This document shows, piece by piece, positions 1 to 13,050 of a stretch of DNA of 64,000 nt. Position 1 is the first letter of the stretch. The number at the start of each line of letters is the position of its first letter. The position numbers and the translations under genes were made by a program. Source of the DNA: Tenrec ecaudatus. Taxonomy: Eukaryota > Chordata > Mammalia > Afrosoricida > Tenrecidae. The notes under the pieces are model-generated. The model was not told the DNA's origin. It made no database searches and saw only the letters and a list, made by a program, of their open reading frames with translations. Location: contig NC_134545.1 of assembly GCF_050624435.1 (NCBI RefSeq), positions 85,092,063 through 85,156,062 of the forward strand, written 5' to 3'.

Positions 1-123
1 AATAAACCTCATGATCCTGGGCCTTACATCTCACACCCTGCAGAGACCAGCGAATGCCACGGGAGGAGGGACAGCTTCTATCTGAATTGGCACACACACA
101 CACTCACAAGTTGGGGAGAGGAG

Positions 124-150
124 GTCTGTCTGTCTGTCTGTCTGTCTGAC
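124..150. repeat. (TCTG)n short tandem repeat
   Basis: Six TCTG units. The rest of 1-590 holds no recognised gene, only a 22-bp tandem duplication (ctgccgggtcacgttgtctg) at about 428-472. Confidence 0.9.
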
Positions 151-589
151 TTCTACTCCACAGGAATCTGCCCTGGGTTGATGCCGATGGCCAAGTCAGA
201 GGAGGGGAGATGCCTCCACCCCGCCATTCCTGCAATCTTCATATACATTTATTTATTTAGCTTTAAAGGAACCCATCCACGCAGGCGCTTGCTCGTGGCT
301 AAGAAGGTTGCATGTGCTTATCTCCCGTGTGCTCTGTGTAAACAGGGATACATTTAGAGCGCACACAACTATGGCTGTAGACATAGATGCTGCATGCGGG
401 TGAGTGTGGTTCCTTTCACCTACTCCTCCTGCCGGGTCACGTTGTCTGTCTGCCGGGTCACGTTGTCTGTCTGCCTGAGCAACCGCTTGGGCACGGAGGC
501 TTGCTGCTCCTGGCAATGCGCTGTGTAATCCCATTGACCCTTGTTCTCTGCAACGCGGTGCACCTCTGTGTCTTCCTTCTCTTGAGTGC

Positions 590-725
590 GACTGTGCTAT
601 TGTATGTGGCCTTTCCCCGCATCCAAACCAGTTTCATCCAGGCTACAGATCTTTTATGAACACTTCGTTATTCTTGTCCATGGCATCGTATTCTCCCTTT
701 GTGTGCATGTACCTGTCTTGGGCTG
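590..725 (-). mobile_element. Old L1 3' fragment
   Basis: aaccagtttcatccaggct and the following attcttgtccatggcatcg match the L1 3' region in reverse orientation; highly diverged. Confidence 0.55.
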
Positions 726-780
726 GGCTTGCTAAAGAAGCAAAACCATTGAATCTCCGAGGTGTACATACCCCAAAGGA

Positions 781-978
781 AAAAAACCAAACACTCACTG
801 CCCATTGAGTCACACCCAAGTCACGGTGACCCTATAGGACAGAGAACTGTCCTGTGGGTTTCTAAGACTGTAACTCTTTATAGAAGCAGAGAGCCTCCTC
901 TTTCTCCATGGAGCAACTGGTGGTTTCAAACCGTTGACCTTGTGGTTAGCAGCCTAATGTGTCATATACTATACCCCT
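781..978 (-). mobile_element. AfroSINE
   Basis: Reverse-oriented: tail complement aaccaaacactcactgcc, gtgaccctataggacagag, then ggttagcagcctaatgtg at the tRNA-like head. Confidence 0.85.
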
Positions 979-1013
979 CTCCACCCCCAGGCCTCCCAAA
1001 GAAGAGAGTTAAG

Positions 1014-1222
1014 ATATAGAACATCAGGAGAGACCAGTCCCCGGAGGAGGACATCATGTTTGGTAGAAGGCCTTCTGAGAGATGGGCTGGACAGTGGCTG
1101 ACCCTGGTTTCCAGCAGAGGATCAATGGTGAGGACGGCGCCGGACCAGGCAGTGTTTCCCCCTGTTGCGTGGAGGGTCACTGTGGGTCAGAACCAACTGG
1201 ATGGCCCCTAACAAGAACCAGC
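1014..1222 (+). mobile_element. RTE (BovB-like) LINE 3' end
   Basis: Reads aggagagaccagtccccgg, aggacatcatgtttggtag, ggatcaatggtgaggacgg and finally aaccaactggatggccccta, the afrotherian RTE 3' end that shares the AfroSINE tail. Confidence 0.75.
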
Positions 1223-1339
1223 CAGGTGACACGCAATGGACTGGAGAGCAGCGAGCTTTTTGTTTTCTTGTAGTTGTGCCATCAATTAGGGTTCCCGAGT
1301 TTTCTCCTGCTTCTTCCTTTGCACCCAGTTCAGTCTTAT

Positions 1340-1850
1340 TCCTAAGAATGATTGTTCTTCCATCTACGTAGGACTCACTCAGTTTCTTAAAGTAGTGTTC
1401 TGTGCTTTCTTTGTATGTGATTAGGTTTGTTCCTAATCATTTTATCTTTTTGGTAGCGATTGTAAATTGTATTGGCTTCTGATTTCTTTCCAGAGTTCTG
1501 TGTGTTGGGGTAAAGGAGTGTGACAAGTGTCCGTGTGTTGCTCTCATACCTGGCCACTTGCAAAATCTTTTCGTCCCAGTAGGTTTCTTACTGAGTATCA
1601 GGATTTTCTATGTATGGGATCATACCATCTGCAAATAAGAATTCTTTCCTCTCTTCTTTGCCTGTTTGAAAGCCTGTAATTTCCCTCTCTTGCCTTATCA
1701 CCTTGGCTAGGACTTCTAGTACCATGTTGAATGTGACTGATGATAGAGGGCATCCTTGTCCGGCTCCATTCACAACACAATCATTATTCTGAACAAGTGA
1801 ATGCAAGTGAAACAATGATTGCTTACTTTTTAGCTTATGGACCATAGAAT
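1340..1850 (-). mobile_element. L1 ORF2 fragment (reverse transcriptase)
   Basis: The reverse strand encodes [20 protein letters not shown], then [20 protein letters not shown] and LFADGMI, the L1 reverse transcriptase palm with the catalytic FADD box changed to FADG. Confidence 0.88.
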
Positions 1851-1983
1851 GTTAACAAATAATGTGTTTTCATGACAACGTAGATGGGAATAGAAATTGT
1901 TACCAGCTGGATCCATGGCTCACAAAGAGAGATTAATTAGGAAATGACTGACAAAGAAGAAAAAAACATAATGGGTGAGAAAC

Positions 1984-2923
1984 ATGAGGGGTACCCCCCC
2001 AAAAAAATGGTAAAAAGCTTCACTGGGCAGAGCTTTCTTAGTACATATTTTCCCCGCTAGGCGAGCATCGAGCAACTCGCTCTGAGTTAGTGCACCCAGT
2101 GGCATCGCCTGGAAAGGTTCTCTTTACTCACAGTGAATTTTTTCATAAAAGCAGTTTTGCTTGACCCTCATTGTTTGTGTGTGTGATGGCCAATTTAAGA
2201 GAACAGCGTGCGGCTGTGAAATTGTGTTTCCTGCTTGGGAAAGATGCCCCAGAAACTGTTGTGAGGTTGAACACAGCTTACAAGGACCGCACTATGGGAA
2301 CTCGTGTACAAGTGGTTTTCTCGTTTCAAAAAAAAGGCGAAGTGTCGATTGATGACAAACCTTGTTCTGGACATTAGTCAACTTCCCAAACAGATGAAAA
2401 TGTCGACTCATAGTGCATTTGGAGCTCGTTCCACCAGGTCAGATTGCTAATCAAGCTTTCTATTTAGAAATTCTGAAAAGATAGCTTAACAGTGTGGGAC
2501 AAAAAAGGCCTGATTTGTGGCAGACAGGGGACTGGTTTTGCCACCACAACAATGCACCTGCTCACGCAGCCATCTAAATGCACCAGTTTTTTTGCAAAAT
2601 AACCAGCATACCTCTCTTGTCCCAAGCACCTTACTCACCTAACCTCACTCCCTGTGTGATTTCTTTTTGTTTCCACAAATGAAGGAGGGGCATATAAGGA
2701 CAGTGATTTGAGGATGTAGACGAGGTGAAGAAAAACACAAGGGAGATGCTATCAGCCATCCAAACAGATGAGTTTGAAAAATGTTTCCAAGAATGGAATA
2801 GCAGATTTAGCAAATGTACTCAATGTAACGGAGAGTACTTTGAAGGTGATAAGGTTGTTTTGTAAAAAAACCAAATTCATAGCTTTGAAAAAAATTTCAG
2901 TTTTTTGGGAGGTACCCCCGCAT
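1984..2923 (+). mobile_element. Degenerate mariner (IS630/Tc1/mariner) transposon
   Basis: A frame from ATG 2186 reads EQRAAVKLCFLLGKDAPETV, then RVQVVFSFQKKGEVSIDDKP, the mariner N-terminal DNA-binding domain; further on the GDWFCHHNNAPAHAA catalytic-region match and a FEKCFQEWNSRFSKC-like C-terminus are legible among stops. The ends are inverted: left ggggtacccccccaaaaaa (near 1987), right ttttttgggaggtaccccc (near 2900-2918), with a TA-like target. At about 940 bp against roughly 1.3 kb for an intact element, the catalytic middle is missing. Confidence 0.85.
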
Positions 2924-3312
2924 ATAAACAAACAAATGTACAAACCCTCAGCAGGGAGCAGCAGCGCATAATAATTGGATGGAGACAATTTTGTACATTG
3001 GTGCTCATTAAAATAAAATTTTAAAGAGTCTATTTCTTCAAAGGCCCAGAGAAAAATAAAATCCCAGAGGGCTTCTACGTGATGGCTGGCTTTTGGATGG
3101 GCTCAAGGTTTCACTATTGAGAGACTTGGGTTTCGCTGCTGGAGACAAATGACAAGTTGTCCTATAATTCACCAAGCTGGGCATTCTTTAGGCAGTATGT
3201 CTGTTTGTAGATGGCTGGTACTGAGACATAGGAATCGCTCCTCTTCGTTATCCTTTCCTTTATCCTGGTTCCTTTTGCTTTAAACCATCCCCCTTTCTGA
3301 GTTCCACTTTTT

Positions 3313-3680
3313 AAAAAAAAACATTTTATTGGGGGCTTATACAACTATTATCACAATCCCTACATCCATCCATTGTGTCGAGCACTTTTGTACATTTGTT
3401 TCCCTCATCATTCTCAAAACATTTGCTTTGTCTTTGAGTCCTTGGTATCAGCTCCTCATTCCCCCCTCCCCCATGAACTCTTGATAATTTACAAAATTAT
3501 TATTATTTTGTCATATCTTAGACCATCTGACATCTCCCTTCACCCACTTTTCTGCTGTCCATCCCCCAGGGAGGAGGTTATATGTAGATCCTTGTAATCA
3601 GTTCCCTTTTTCTACCCCACCTTCCCTCCACCCTCTGGGTATCGCCACTCTCACCACTGGTCCTGAGGGGTTAACCTGTG
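3313..3680 (-). mobile_element. Afrotherian LINE 3' end
   Basis: Reverse-oriented tail (acattttattgggggctta, then gtacatttgtttccctcat). Preceded by gttccacttttt (3301-3312) and followed by aattccacttttt (3681-3693), its target duplication. Confidence 0.85.
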
Positions 3681-3693
3681 AATTCCACTTTTT

Positions 3694-4458
<765 letters not shown>

Positions 4459-4709
4459 TCACTGGTTGCAGTCTCCGCAGTGTAAGAGCCATGATCCCAC
4501 TTCTTCCTGTTTCCTATTTCCATTTCTCCTTCTTTCCTAATCCTTCCTGTCTTTTAGACGGTGTCTTTTGGCAAATGCTTTCCTTTGGGTCTCACAGCAT
4601 GGCTTGTCCTAAGGAGGGTGTCTCTCTCTAGTGCTGTTGCCCCTCTTATAAACCTATTGTTTAACCGGAAACGGAACCACAAAGGAGTTCCACTGCTTCA
4701 CATAGCATT

Positions 4710-6080
4710 TGAGATCGTTAAGGTTTGTTGTGCCAACCTGGCCGATAAACACATGTGGGGTTAATTGAAGGGCAGAGGGATAAATGGCTCAGTGAGCCTC
4801 GCCTTTCTAGTTCTTGGGTCTCTTGCTTTGTGATGGTCGGACGAGGGTGCAGCTGCCTTAGCCAGTTCCCTGCTTCAGCTGGCAAGGTTCATTTCCTGCA
4901 AGACATCCCTGAGAAGCCACATGGACCTACTCCGATGCAGCCCTGGGTGCTGGAGCAGCTGTGTGGAGACCCCTGCCAGCTCTGAGATGCTTACACGTTC
5001 ATTGATTGACTTTCCTTCTTCAGTCAGTGTCATTGTGTCTGTTTTGTGAGATGGAGGAGGACTTTGTAAATTGGTGTTGGATATGTGGGCTTGGACAGCA
5101 CTGGGTTGGGATGCTTTTTTAAAAAATTTAAAAAATTCTTATCACAATCCATACATACATCCATTGTGTCAAGCACACATGTACATTTGTTGCCATCATC
5201 ATTCTCAAAACATTTGCCTTCTACTTGAGCCCTTAATATCAGCTGCTCATTTCCCCCCTCCCTCTCCAGTCTCCCCTCCCTCATGAACCCTTCATAGTTC
5301 ATAAATTATTATTTTGTCATATGTTACACGGTCTGACATCTCCCCCGCCCTCTTCTCTGCTGTCCATCCTCCAGGGAGGAGGCTATAGGTAGATTCTTGT
5401 AGTCGGTCCCCCTTTCTACCCCACATTCCCTCCACCCTCCAGGCATCACCACTCCCACCACTGGTTCTGAAAGAGTCATCTGTCCTGGATTCCCTGTGTT
5501 TCCAGTTGCTGTCTATACCAATGTGCATCCTCTCGTCTAGCTAGATTTGTAAGGTAGAATTGGGATCATGATAGTGGAGGGGCGGGGAGGAAGCATTTAA
5601 GAACTAGAGGAAAATTATATGTTTCATTGTTGCTACCCTGCATCCTGACTGGATCATCTCCTCCCCACAACCCATCAGTAAGGGGGTTGCCTACCAATGG
5701 GTTTTGAGTCTCCACTCTGCACTCACCCACATTTACAATTATATGATTTTTTGTTCTTTGATGCTTGATACCTGATCCCTTCGACAGCTTGTCATCACAC
5801 AGGCTGGTATGCTTCTTCCATGTGGGCTTTGTTGCTTCTGAGATAGATGGTTGCTTGTTTATCTTCAAGTCTTTAAGACCCCAGGCGCTATATCTTTTGA
5901 TAGCCGGGCACCATCAGCTTTCTTTACCATGTTTGCTTATGCACACAGTTTTCTTCAGCAATCGTGTCGGAAAGGTGTGCGGGATGCTTTCTTAATGTAC
6001 ACTTACTCTTTATATTAAACTCTTTCTTATACATATGAGTTTCTGTGGATTCGTTTCCCTAGTCTGCCCAGACTGACACA
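4710..6080 (+). mobile_element. LTR-like fossil (ERVL/MaLR-like) split by a LINE tail
   Basis: TG...CA ends with 5-bp flanks gcatt and gcatc. The 3' terminus (cccagactgacaca) is the complement of the tgtgttagtc start of the reverse-oriented copies at 13051, 38835 and 62797. It is non-coding and interrupted by a LINE insertion at 5120-5980; likely an old solo LTR. The family assignment is tentative. Confidence 0.6.
5120..5980 (-). mobile_element. Afrotherian LINE 3' end inserted in LTR-like element
   Basis: Reverse-oriented 3' region of the abundant LINE family (words catttgccttctacttg, tatcttttgatagccggg). It is flanked by gggatgcttttt (5108-5119) and gggatgctttctt (5981-), a target duplication showing it entered the LTR-like element later. 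Confidence 0.85.
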
Positions 6081-6239
6081 GCATCCCAGTCATCCAAATG
6101 AAAACTATCAGATGATACTGTTGATTTCTTCGCTCCCACTTACTGACTCGAATCAGTTCCGTCTCTGAGTTCTGTTGGCCGAGTTAGCCTCTCAAATGTC
6201 CCATCTCACCAGGTCCTCCTTCTCCACTCTCGTCGTCAC

Positions 6240-6441
6240 TCACTCAAACTCCAAACTCACAGCTGCGCAGTCATCTCTGACTTACCTATGGGACAGGGTG
6301 GAGCTGCCCCTGTGGGTTCCCAAGGGGATCACAGCTCTGGAAGTGGAAAACCTCCCGTTTCTCCCACATAGACTGGTGGCTTCACACTGCTGGTCTTGCA
6401 GCTCACAACCCAGCTCGTGACCACCACGTAACCAGGGTTCC
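6240..6441 (-). mobile_element. AfroSINE
   Basis: Reverse-oriented: ctcaaactccaaactcac, ggacagggtggagctgccc, head complement ending ccacgtaaccagggttcc. Confidence 0.8.
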
Positions 6442-6960
6442 TTTTGTCACCGACTCCCCTCGTCCCAAACCTTGTTACTTCTTGCCTGGACAAGTTCAAC
6501 CGTTTCAGAAGTAATCTTCCGAACTGCAGGACTGGGTCTCTCTTTGGATCCATTATTTACCAAATTAATTCTCTTACATATTTTTGGACATGTTATTTCC
6601 CTGTTCAGAAAAGTGATCACTCCATATATATATATATATTACCCTTAGTCTGGTCGGCAGGTCCAGCATTACCTGCCCTAACTCATCTTTCTAGACCTAC
6701 CTGCAATAAACATGGCACAACTTGAGAGGACTAACGAGAGGCCGTTGTTAATAGTCAATGGATAGAAGGGATCAGCATGGAGGCCATGCCATAACCGCAG
6801 TCGGGCATTCAAGAAGAATGCTGTTCCAACCCTCAATCCAAGCGGACAGGCTGTTGTGGGTTCACAGCACTGAAAGCAAAATGCTGGGGCTTCTTGCCTT
6901 CCTTGTTTTCTTTTGGAAGCAACAGAAATCTAGTTCTTTTGGGGAATCTGCCAGTTGCTG

Positions 6961-7240
6961 TTAGGAGCCGTCAAGTCGGTTCCGGTTCACAGTGACCCTC
7001 TGCCCAACAGGAGGAAACCCTGCCTGGCCCTGCGCCAGCCTTGCCAGTACGCTGTTTGAGCCCCTGATTGCAACCACGATGCTAACCCATCTTGCCAAGA
7101 GCCTTCTTCTTTCCCACTGCCCCTCGACCATAAGCAAGCACGGTAGCTTTCTCTCCTGACAACATGTCCAAAGTTTGGGAGACAAAGTCAGAGAACCAAG
7201 TGACTAGGAAAATCTTCAGGTTTATCTGCTGCTGTCCATA
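6961..7240 (-). mobile_element. RTE (BovB-like) LINE 3' fragment
   Basis: Reads gccgtcaagtcggttccgg, cagtgaccctctgcccaac and ctctcctgacaacatgtcc, the RTE 3' end in reverse orientation. Confidence 0.75.
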
Positions 7241-8069
7241 TCCATTGCTTCTAACCGTGGCCAACCCGACCATCGACTCTCAGTTGGATGAGCACATGAG
7301 TCTTCTTTCTCCCTGCTGCTGGGGGAACGTCTAGAACGATGGCCCCAGACGCCCTTCAGACCTGGCTCTGAACCCATCCTCAGGAGTCGCCTCGCAGACA
7401 GACATCCCTATCAAGTGAACAATAACACCTGTGAGGACTGGACTCCTCAATCAGCCCCAAAGGGCAACACCTGCCCAACAACAGAGGCAAGAAGGCAAGA
7501 GGGACCAGGAGAGAAGGGTGAGTGGAGCTGGGCCGCCCAGAGCACTGATGTTGCTGCCTTGAGGGGATTCGACCGAATCTCAGGAAGCAAAATGTGTATC
7601 CAGTGTTGACGGTGGAGCTTTGTGAACTTTCACCCAAACCACAACAGATATCTAAATGGTAATGGTTCTTCCTGCCTAGGCTAGCCGTCCTCAAATCCAT
7701 TCTTCACACTGCAAGCAGAACAAAACTTTTCTAAAATACAGATTATATCATGCTTTCTGCTTAGAACTCCACAGCCTCCCCTGGTTCTTCAAACCAAATT
7801 CAAACACTAAAGGCTCTACCTCATCTAGTTATTCTATGCCTTTGAACTCGAACTCGTGTTTAATGAGCCACCTCGTTTACCATTGTGCCTTGGCCATGCA
7901 GGTATTCTGTTTACGCTACAGCCTGCCCAACTGTTCCTACTCTCAGACTGTTGCCTCTAGTCTCCTTCCAACTGGAATGCTGCGTCCCATGTCTATCCTG
8001 CAGGTCTTACTTCATGTATTATCTCCTTAGAAAGGCCATTGAGGACCACAGCCATTAAAGTAGGCCCTT

Positions 8070-8249
8070 AGTCGATGCTGTTGAGTCAATGCTGACTCAT
8101 GGCGCCTTTATAGGAGGGAGTAAAATTGCTTCTTGGAGTTCCCAGAATCTGCACAGGAACAGGCAGCTTCTCCATCTTTCTCCCTTACTGTGACTGGTGA
8201 GCTTTTGATTGACAGACAAATGCGGAGCCCCCTGAGCCACCAGGGCTGC
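8070..8249 (-). mobile_element. AfroSINE with target duplication
   Basis: Reverse-oriented, ending gagccaccagggctgc. Flanks ttaaagtaggccctt (8055-8069) and ttaaagtaagccctt (8250-8264) form a 15-bp duplication with one mismatch. Confidence 0.88.
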
Positions 8250-8275
8250 TTAAAGTAAGCCCTTGAAGGTCAACC

Positions 8276-8480
8276 AAACTCCCTGCCATTGAGTTGATTT
8301 GGGACTCATAGTGACCCTCTCAGACAGCGTAGAATTCCTCTTGTGCGTTTCTGAGGCTGTGCATCTACACGTGCCAAAGCCTCATCCTTCTCCCACAGAG
8401 CGGGAGGTAGGTTTGAACCGTTGGCCTTGTGGGTTTGCAGCTCAAATACATAACCTACTACTATGCCACGAGGGTTCCTT
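8276..8480 (-). mobile_element. AfroSINE
   Basis: Reverse-oriented: aactccctgccattgagtt, catagtgaccctctcaga, head complement ctatgccacgagggttcc. Confidence 0.85.
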
Positions 8481-9072
8481 GCCTAAGGTCTCCATCACAC
8501 CCTGTTTATGATCCTATTTCAGAGCGTGTATTATCTGAAATTACTTTGCCCTGTGTTCCTCCTCCGGCTCCCCACCCACCACCTTTACAGAAGGTGCACG
8601 ACAGGCTTCGTTTCTCTCTTCTGCACCGCTGTCTGCAGCGCGCCACGTGTCGAAGGAATGGACTAGCTTCAAACAGGTTAGAAGGTGTAAGCTGTTGTCT
8701 GCATACAGGCCTCCAGAGAAGATTCCACTTTTTTCTTCCTTTTTCGGATTCCAGTGCCAAATAACTGACAGTCGTCAGAAGGTTCTTCCTATTGCACACG
8801 GGAAGTCCTTCCTAAAGAGATTGCCGTCTTTCCTCGTCCTTTATGGGGCTATTAAATTGCTTTTGTGTCACAGCGAGGGGGCTTAAAAAGGGGGCTTTCT
8901 CCAATATGCGCTCTGTATCACACGTTCTCTAACCTATGTGCTCTCTTCTGATTCTCGTCAAAGTCTCCCATCATAAGCTTCATTCGCCCAGCTCAGTGTG
9001 GGATACAGACATGCCTTGGCCTCAGGCTGGAGAAAACCGCAACTGCCAAGTCCCAGCCACAGCAAGGAGGAG

Positions 9073-9282
9073 CGTGGGCGGCGTGCTGGGTTCTGGCTGG
9101 GCCTCCAACAGCAGAGTCAGGCGTTGGGAACTGCCAGCCCCTCAGAGGGAGAAAGATGAGGAAATTTTACGCTGGTGAAGAGTTACAGTCTTGGAAACCC
9201 ACCAGGGGCAGCTCTGCCCCGTCCTAGAGGGTTGCTATGAGTCAGAATGAACTCGATGGCAGAGAGTTTGAGTTTTGGGGTC
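9073..9282 (+). mobile_element. AfroSINE
   Basis: Forward copy: agagttacagtcttggaaac, ggttgctatgagtcagaatg, aactcgatggcagagagttt; the tRNA-like head is eroded. Confidence 0.82.
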
Positions 9283-9699
9283 TTTAAAGCACAGCCCATC
9301 TGCCACCTTACCTCTTGGTTAATCTCTCTAATAGGCTTCAAATGTGTTTTCATAAGAACCTTCTGTGAAAATCCTCAAGCTCTCTCAAGAATCTGTGGGC
9401 TCAAAGGAAAAAAGATGGTGAAAGAAGTGAAGGACACAGATTCTGACATTGTTCCTCGGCACGGCTGGCCCATCGTCGTCTGGACCATTCCAACGAGGCT
9501 CGGAATTCCAACAACCCAGGGAGTGCTTGACCAGGTCACAGTGGAATCCCGCTGGGAAGTGAAGATGAAACTGAGCTTTGAAGGTAAAATTCCACAAAGT
9601 TGAAGTGGATGGGAGGGGGAGCGTAAACAGAGCCACCTAGAAATGCCACTTAACCAAGCCTCTCCATGACTAGAGCTTGTTGTGGTCTACAGTGTGACA

Positions 9700-9905
9700 C
9701 CGTGCTTCATTAGAATAACAAGCTCCACCACTGACTGACTTTGAACCTGAGCACCTGATCGTGCATCTCTAACCCTTGGTTTCCCCTTCAGGGACGAGGG
9801 CAGCAATAATACCGAGCTCTCGGAGAGTGGCGAGAATTAAACAGCTACATTCATATAAGCTACTTTGTAGCATTGTAGCAACTGCCCGATCCACTGTTCT
9901 TACTA
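9700..9905 (+). mobile_element. MIR
   Basis: Follows the MIR core (tgactttgaacctgagcacc, cccttggtttccccttc, gagaattaaacagctacatt) at high divergence. Confidence 0.6.
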
Positions 9906-10970
9906 TTGGGAAGGGCGTGTTCTCTAAATGTATTTCTATAGCTCAGTGTTGGTTCTGTACCTCCTCCAGCTCGAAACCCAAAGCACAAGCCTTTTTGACT
10001 CTGTGACTGGCTTAGGTTGGCTCTACAAAAGAAAGAACTTTTTCATATTTTCGCCAGGATAGCTGGGGGCTCGGCATATGTTGAGACGCAGCTGCAGGGA
10101 CAGCAGGTTCATCTATGTCCTTTGAGAGTGCGAAGCTCTAATGTTTGCGAGAAAGGGCACCTGAGCAACTGGGCGGCAGGTTCTCATCAGTCCCCGTGTG
10201 AATTGAAAGGAAATGACGTTCATACAAGTGTGTCACACCGTCAGTCCTGAGATGACCCGAGGTCACAGTGGGCAAACAAAACCACCCCCTCCTGGCACGT
10301 GCCCCACACTTCCCTCACAGTCTGAAGGTGAATGGAAATCCCATTGGGAAATAAGACGAGAAAAAGGATCAATATCCCCCTAGCCTAGTGAATAAGAGCC
10401 AGACAAGAACTTGGACGCACAGTCTATTGAGAGAAAACAAAACTAACCTAAAGATGTATGATGAATTTCAACTTACTCTGTCAGAACTAGAGCTGTACTT
10501 GCAAAATCTCACAAAGGGTGGGGGTGGAAGGGGGAAGAATAAACCCATATCAGCCTGAGAAAACAAGGAGCTATCACTAGTCTGTGAGAAATGGTAAGGG
10601 GATTTGCAAAGACGAAACGTCATCAAGATCGATTGGCTGGAAGTGGAGGGGCCATCGGCCCATCAGAGGAGCCGGTCCCTCATCTGGTGAGTTACTGTGT
10701 GTTGATCAATCTGGTTGTTACTCCCTTCCCTTCTCTGGTTCTGCAATTATGTTTTTAATCATGAAATCTACATCCGGTGAGCCCTCTTGGGGGCTGAGTG
10801 TTGCCCTCCATTTCTGCCTGGGGGGGCTGCTTCTGTGTGTGGGAAGTGGGCATTCAGGAAAACCACAGGCAGATCTTCCTGTGTTTCAGAAGGGGCTGGC
10901 ATTCCCTAGAAGAACCTCTGAGAGATCTCTTTAGTTAGGTTCAGGGCCCTAGTTGACCTATATGGAGCCC

Positions 10971-11150
10971 TGGTGGTGTAGTGGTTCTGAGTTGGTCTGC
11001 AATCCTCAGGGTCGGCAGTTCAAAACCACCAGCAGCTCTGTGGGAGAAAGACTGGAGTTACATAAAGAGCTACAGTCTTGGAAGCCCACAGGGGTCGCTA
11101 GGAGTCAGCATTGACTCTGGGACAGTGGGTGAGAGTGCAAGTTGTCCATG
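10971..11150 (+). mobile_element. AfroSINE
   Basis: Forward copy with a good head: agccctggtggtgtagtgg, ggtcggcagttcaaaacc (B-box-like), then gggtcgctaggagtcagca. Confidence 0.88.
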
Positions 11151-11979
11151 GTCGTTGTGGGGTGGGGCAGTCTCTGTTTAGGTGGCCCGCCTTCTGACTT
11201 TAGTTAACCCCCTGGGGGAGTTCTTTCGTTCGTACCAACCCAGCAGCTTACACTTACCAGTTGGAAAGGGGTTATTAGTCTCCAAATGAACCCCTAGGAA
11301 GGTCTGTCTGGTTGCTATCAGAGCCTTGAACTGTTGGCTGTGGGCGGGCTTCACTCCGAAGGCCTGCTGGCTGGCACAGAGCAGCCTACAGGGAGCAGAC
11401 AGACTCAGAGCGATGCTCACAGGTAGGTCTGTCCTGTTGGTTTGGGGCCACCGATAGAGTGCCCTGCAGGACATGATGGAAGGAGACCCCACTGGCAAGG
11501 CTTTTTCTGTTGTTTGCATCTGGTCAGATCCCCATGGACGCCTGCTTGGTTGATAACAAAGACCAGGTTGGTCTTGTTGCTTTCAGAGACCAGAGCTGCA
11601 CAGGGAGGCAGGTAGAGTGCTGACTCTGGGACCAGAATCCACTGCAGAGCCCCTCTGTCCTGTCGCAATTCACAGCAGCTTCCAGGTGACAAGGCTCAGT
11701 ACACGAAACCTGGCGTGAGTGGGGGCGCTGGCTGGCCGACTGACTACAGCATGTTTTCTGGTGGCTTGGAAGAAACTGAAAGTCAAAATCTGAGACCTGG
11801 AACTTTCGAATGCTGAGTAAACCAGGGAAGGAGAAGGAGCTATTGCAGACAGGGAGAGGAAATGGTAAGCAAGATCTGTGGGCTCCGTCCCTCAAGAGTC
11901 CTCACATAAAGTGGCCGGGCAAAAACACCAAATATGGGCGAACCTGAGAACTTCAACAAAAACTCCAATTCCCACATCT

Positions 11980-12075
11980 AGAAAAGAGAGATGGCAACAT
12001 GTGAACAAATGTGCTCGATACAATTGAGGTATGGATTGTTAGACGAGTTGTAAGAGCCCCCAATTAAAAAAATTC
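11980..12075 (+). mobile_element. Afrotherian LINE terminal tail fragment
   Basis: ggcaacatgtgaacaaatg, aattgaggtatggattgt and gttgtaagagcccccaatt match the last 100 bases of the family seen at 15505 and 16365. Confidence 0.75.
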
Positions 12076-13050
12076 AAGTTCTCCAACCAAATTTAAAAAA
12101 TCACAAAATACACCAAGAATGGAAACAACGGCCCATCGAAGTGAATAGATGGCGAAAGGACTGGAAGCTCATCTAAAGATGATCAAGCAATGGGGGAAAG
12201 AATGGGGGAAAGAATCCAATACAACATGTAATTAAAGAACGAATGGGAGCAAAGAGCTAACAGAAATAAGGAAAGCAACGCAAGAAGGAAGTGAGGACCC
12301 AAAAGAAGCGATACTGCAATGGAAGGGGGTCGTAACAGAAGTGAGAAACTCAGTAGGAGGGCGTAACAGCAGATTTAACCAGGCTCAAGTAAATTAGACA
12401 ACCAGAGAGGTACAGCTCCCGCTGCTGAAGAGCACGAAGGATGGAAGCTCAGGAAGACAGAGCAGAGTCCGGAGACTGTGGAACAACCAGCAGAGACCTC
12501 ATGCACACCGTGGAAATGCCAGGGGGAGAAGAAAGAGAAGGATTACAGAAAGAATGTTTGTAGAAATAATGACAGAAAATTCCCCTCTCTAACAAAGGGC
12601 ATGACTTTACAAATCCAAGAAGTTCAAAGAACTCCCAGCAGGATAAACCTAAAGAGAACTGCACCGCGACACACCATCGTTAGGCTTCCAAGAATTAAAG
12701 AACTCTGAAAGCAGTCTCAGCAGTGCAGACAGTTCACACAAATGATCCCCGATGAGATTACGTGCTGATTTTTCCTCAGAAACTCTGGAGATCTTTATAG
12801 TGCTAACACAAACTATCTAGTAAGATTATCCCTTGAGAATAAGAGTGAAAAAATTTTAATCCCCAGTAAAACAAAAAAATTAGAGAGTTCATATCCACCA
12901 GACTGCCCCCTACCCCCCAAAAAAAAGTACTAATAGGAGTTCTGTAAATAGAAAGAAGAAGCCACGTGAAAGTAATTCAGTTATGCACAAAAAGAAAGAT
13001 CCCTAATGAGGGGAAATTATGGAAAAGTATAGGAACTAGTAATAAGGTAC

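Larger units (their letters stand above)
7690..8560 (+). mobile_element. L2 LINE 3' part, interrupted by two AfroSINEs
   Basis: L2-type words (aactccacagcctcccctgg, ggaatgctgcgtcccat, tctccttagaaaggcca) run to about 8055 and resume at 8481 (ctccatcacaccctgtttat, ttatctgaaattacttt), separated by two AfroSINEs. Confidence 0.65.
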
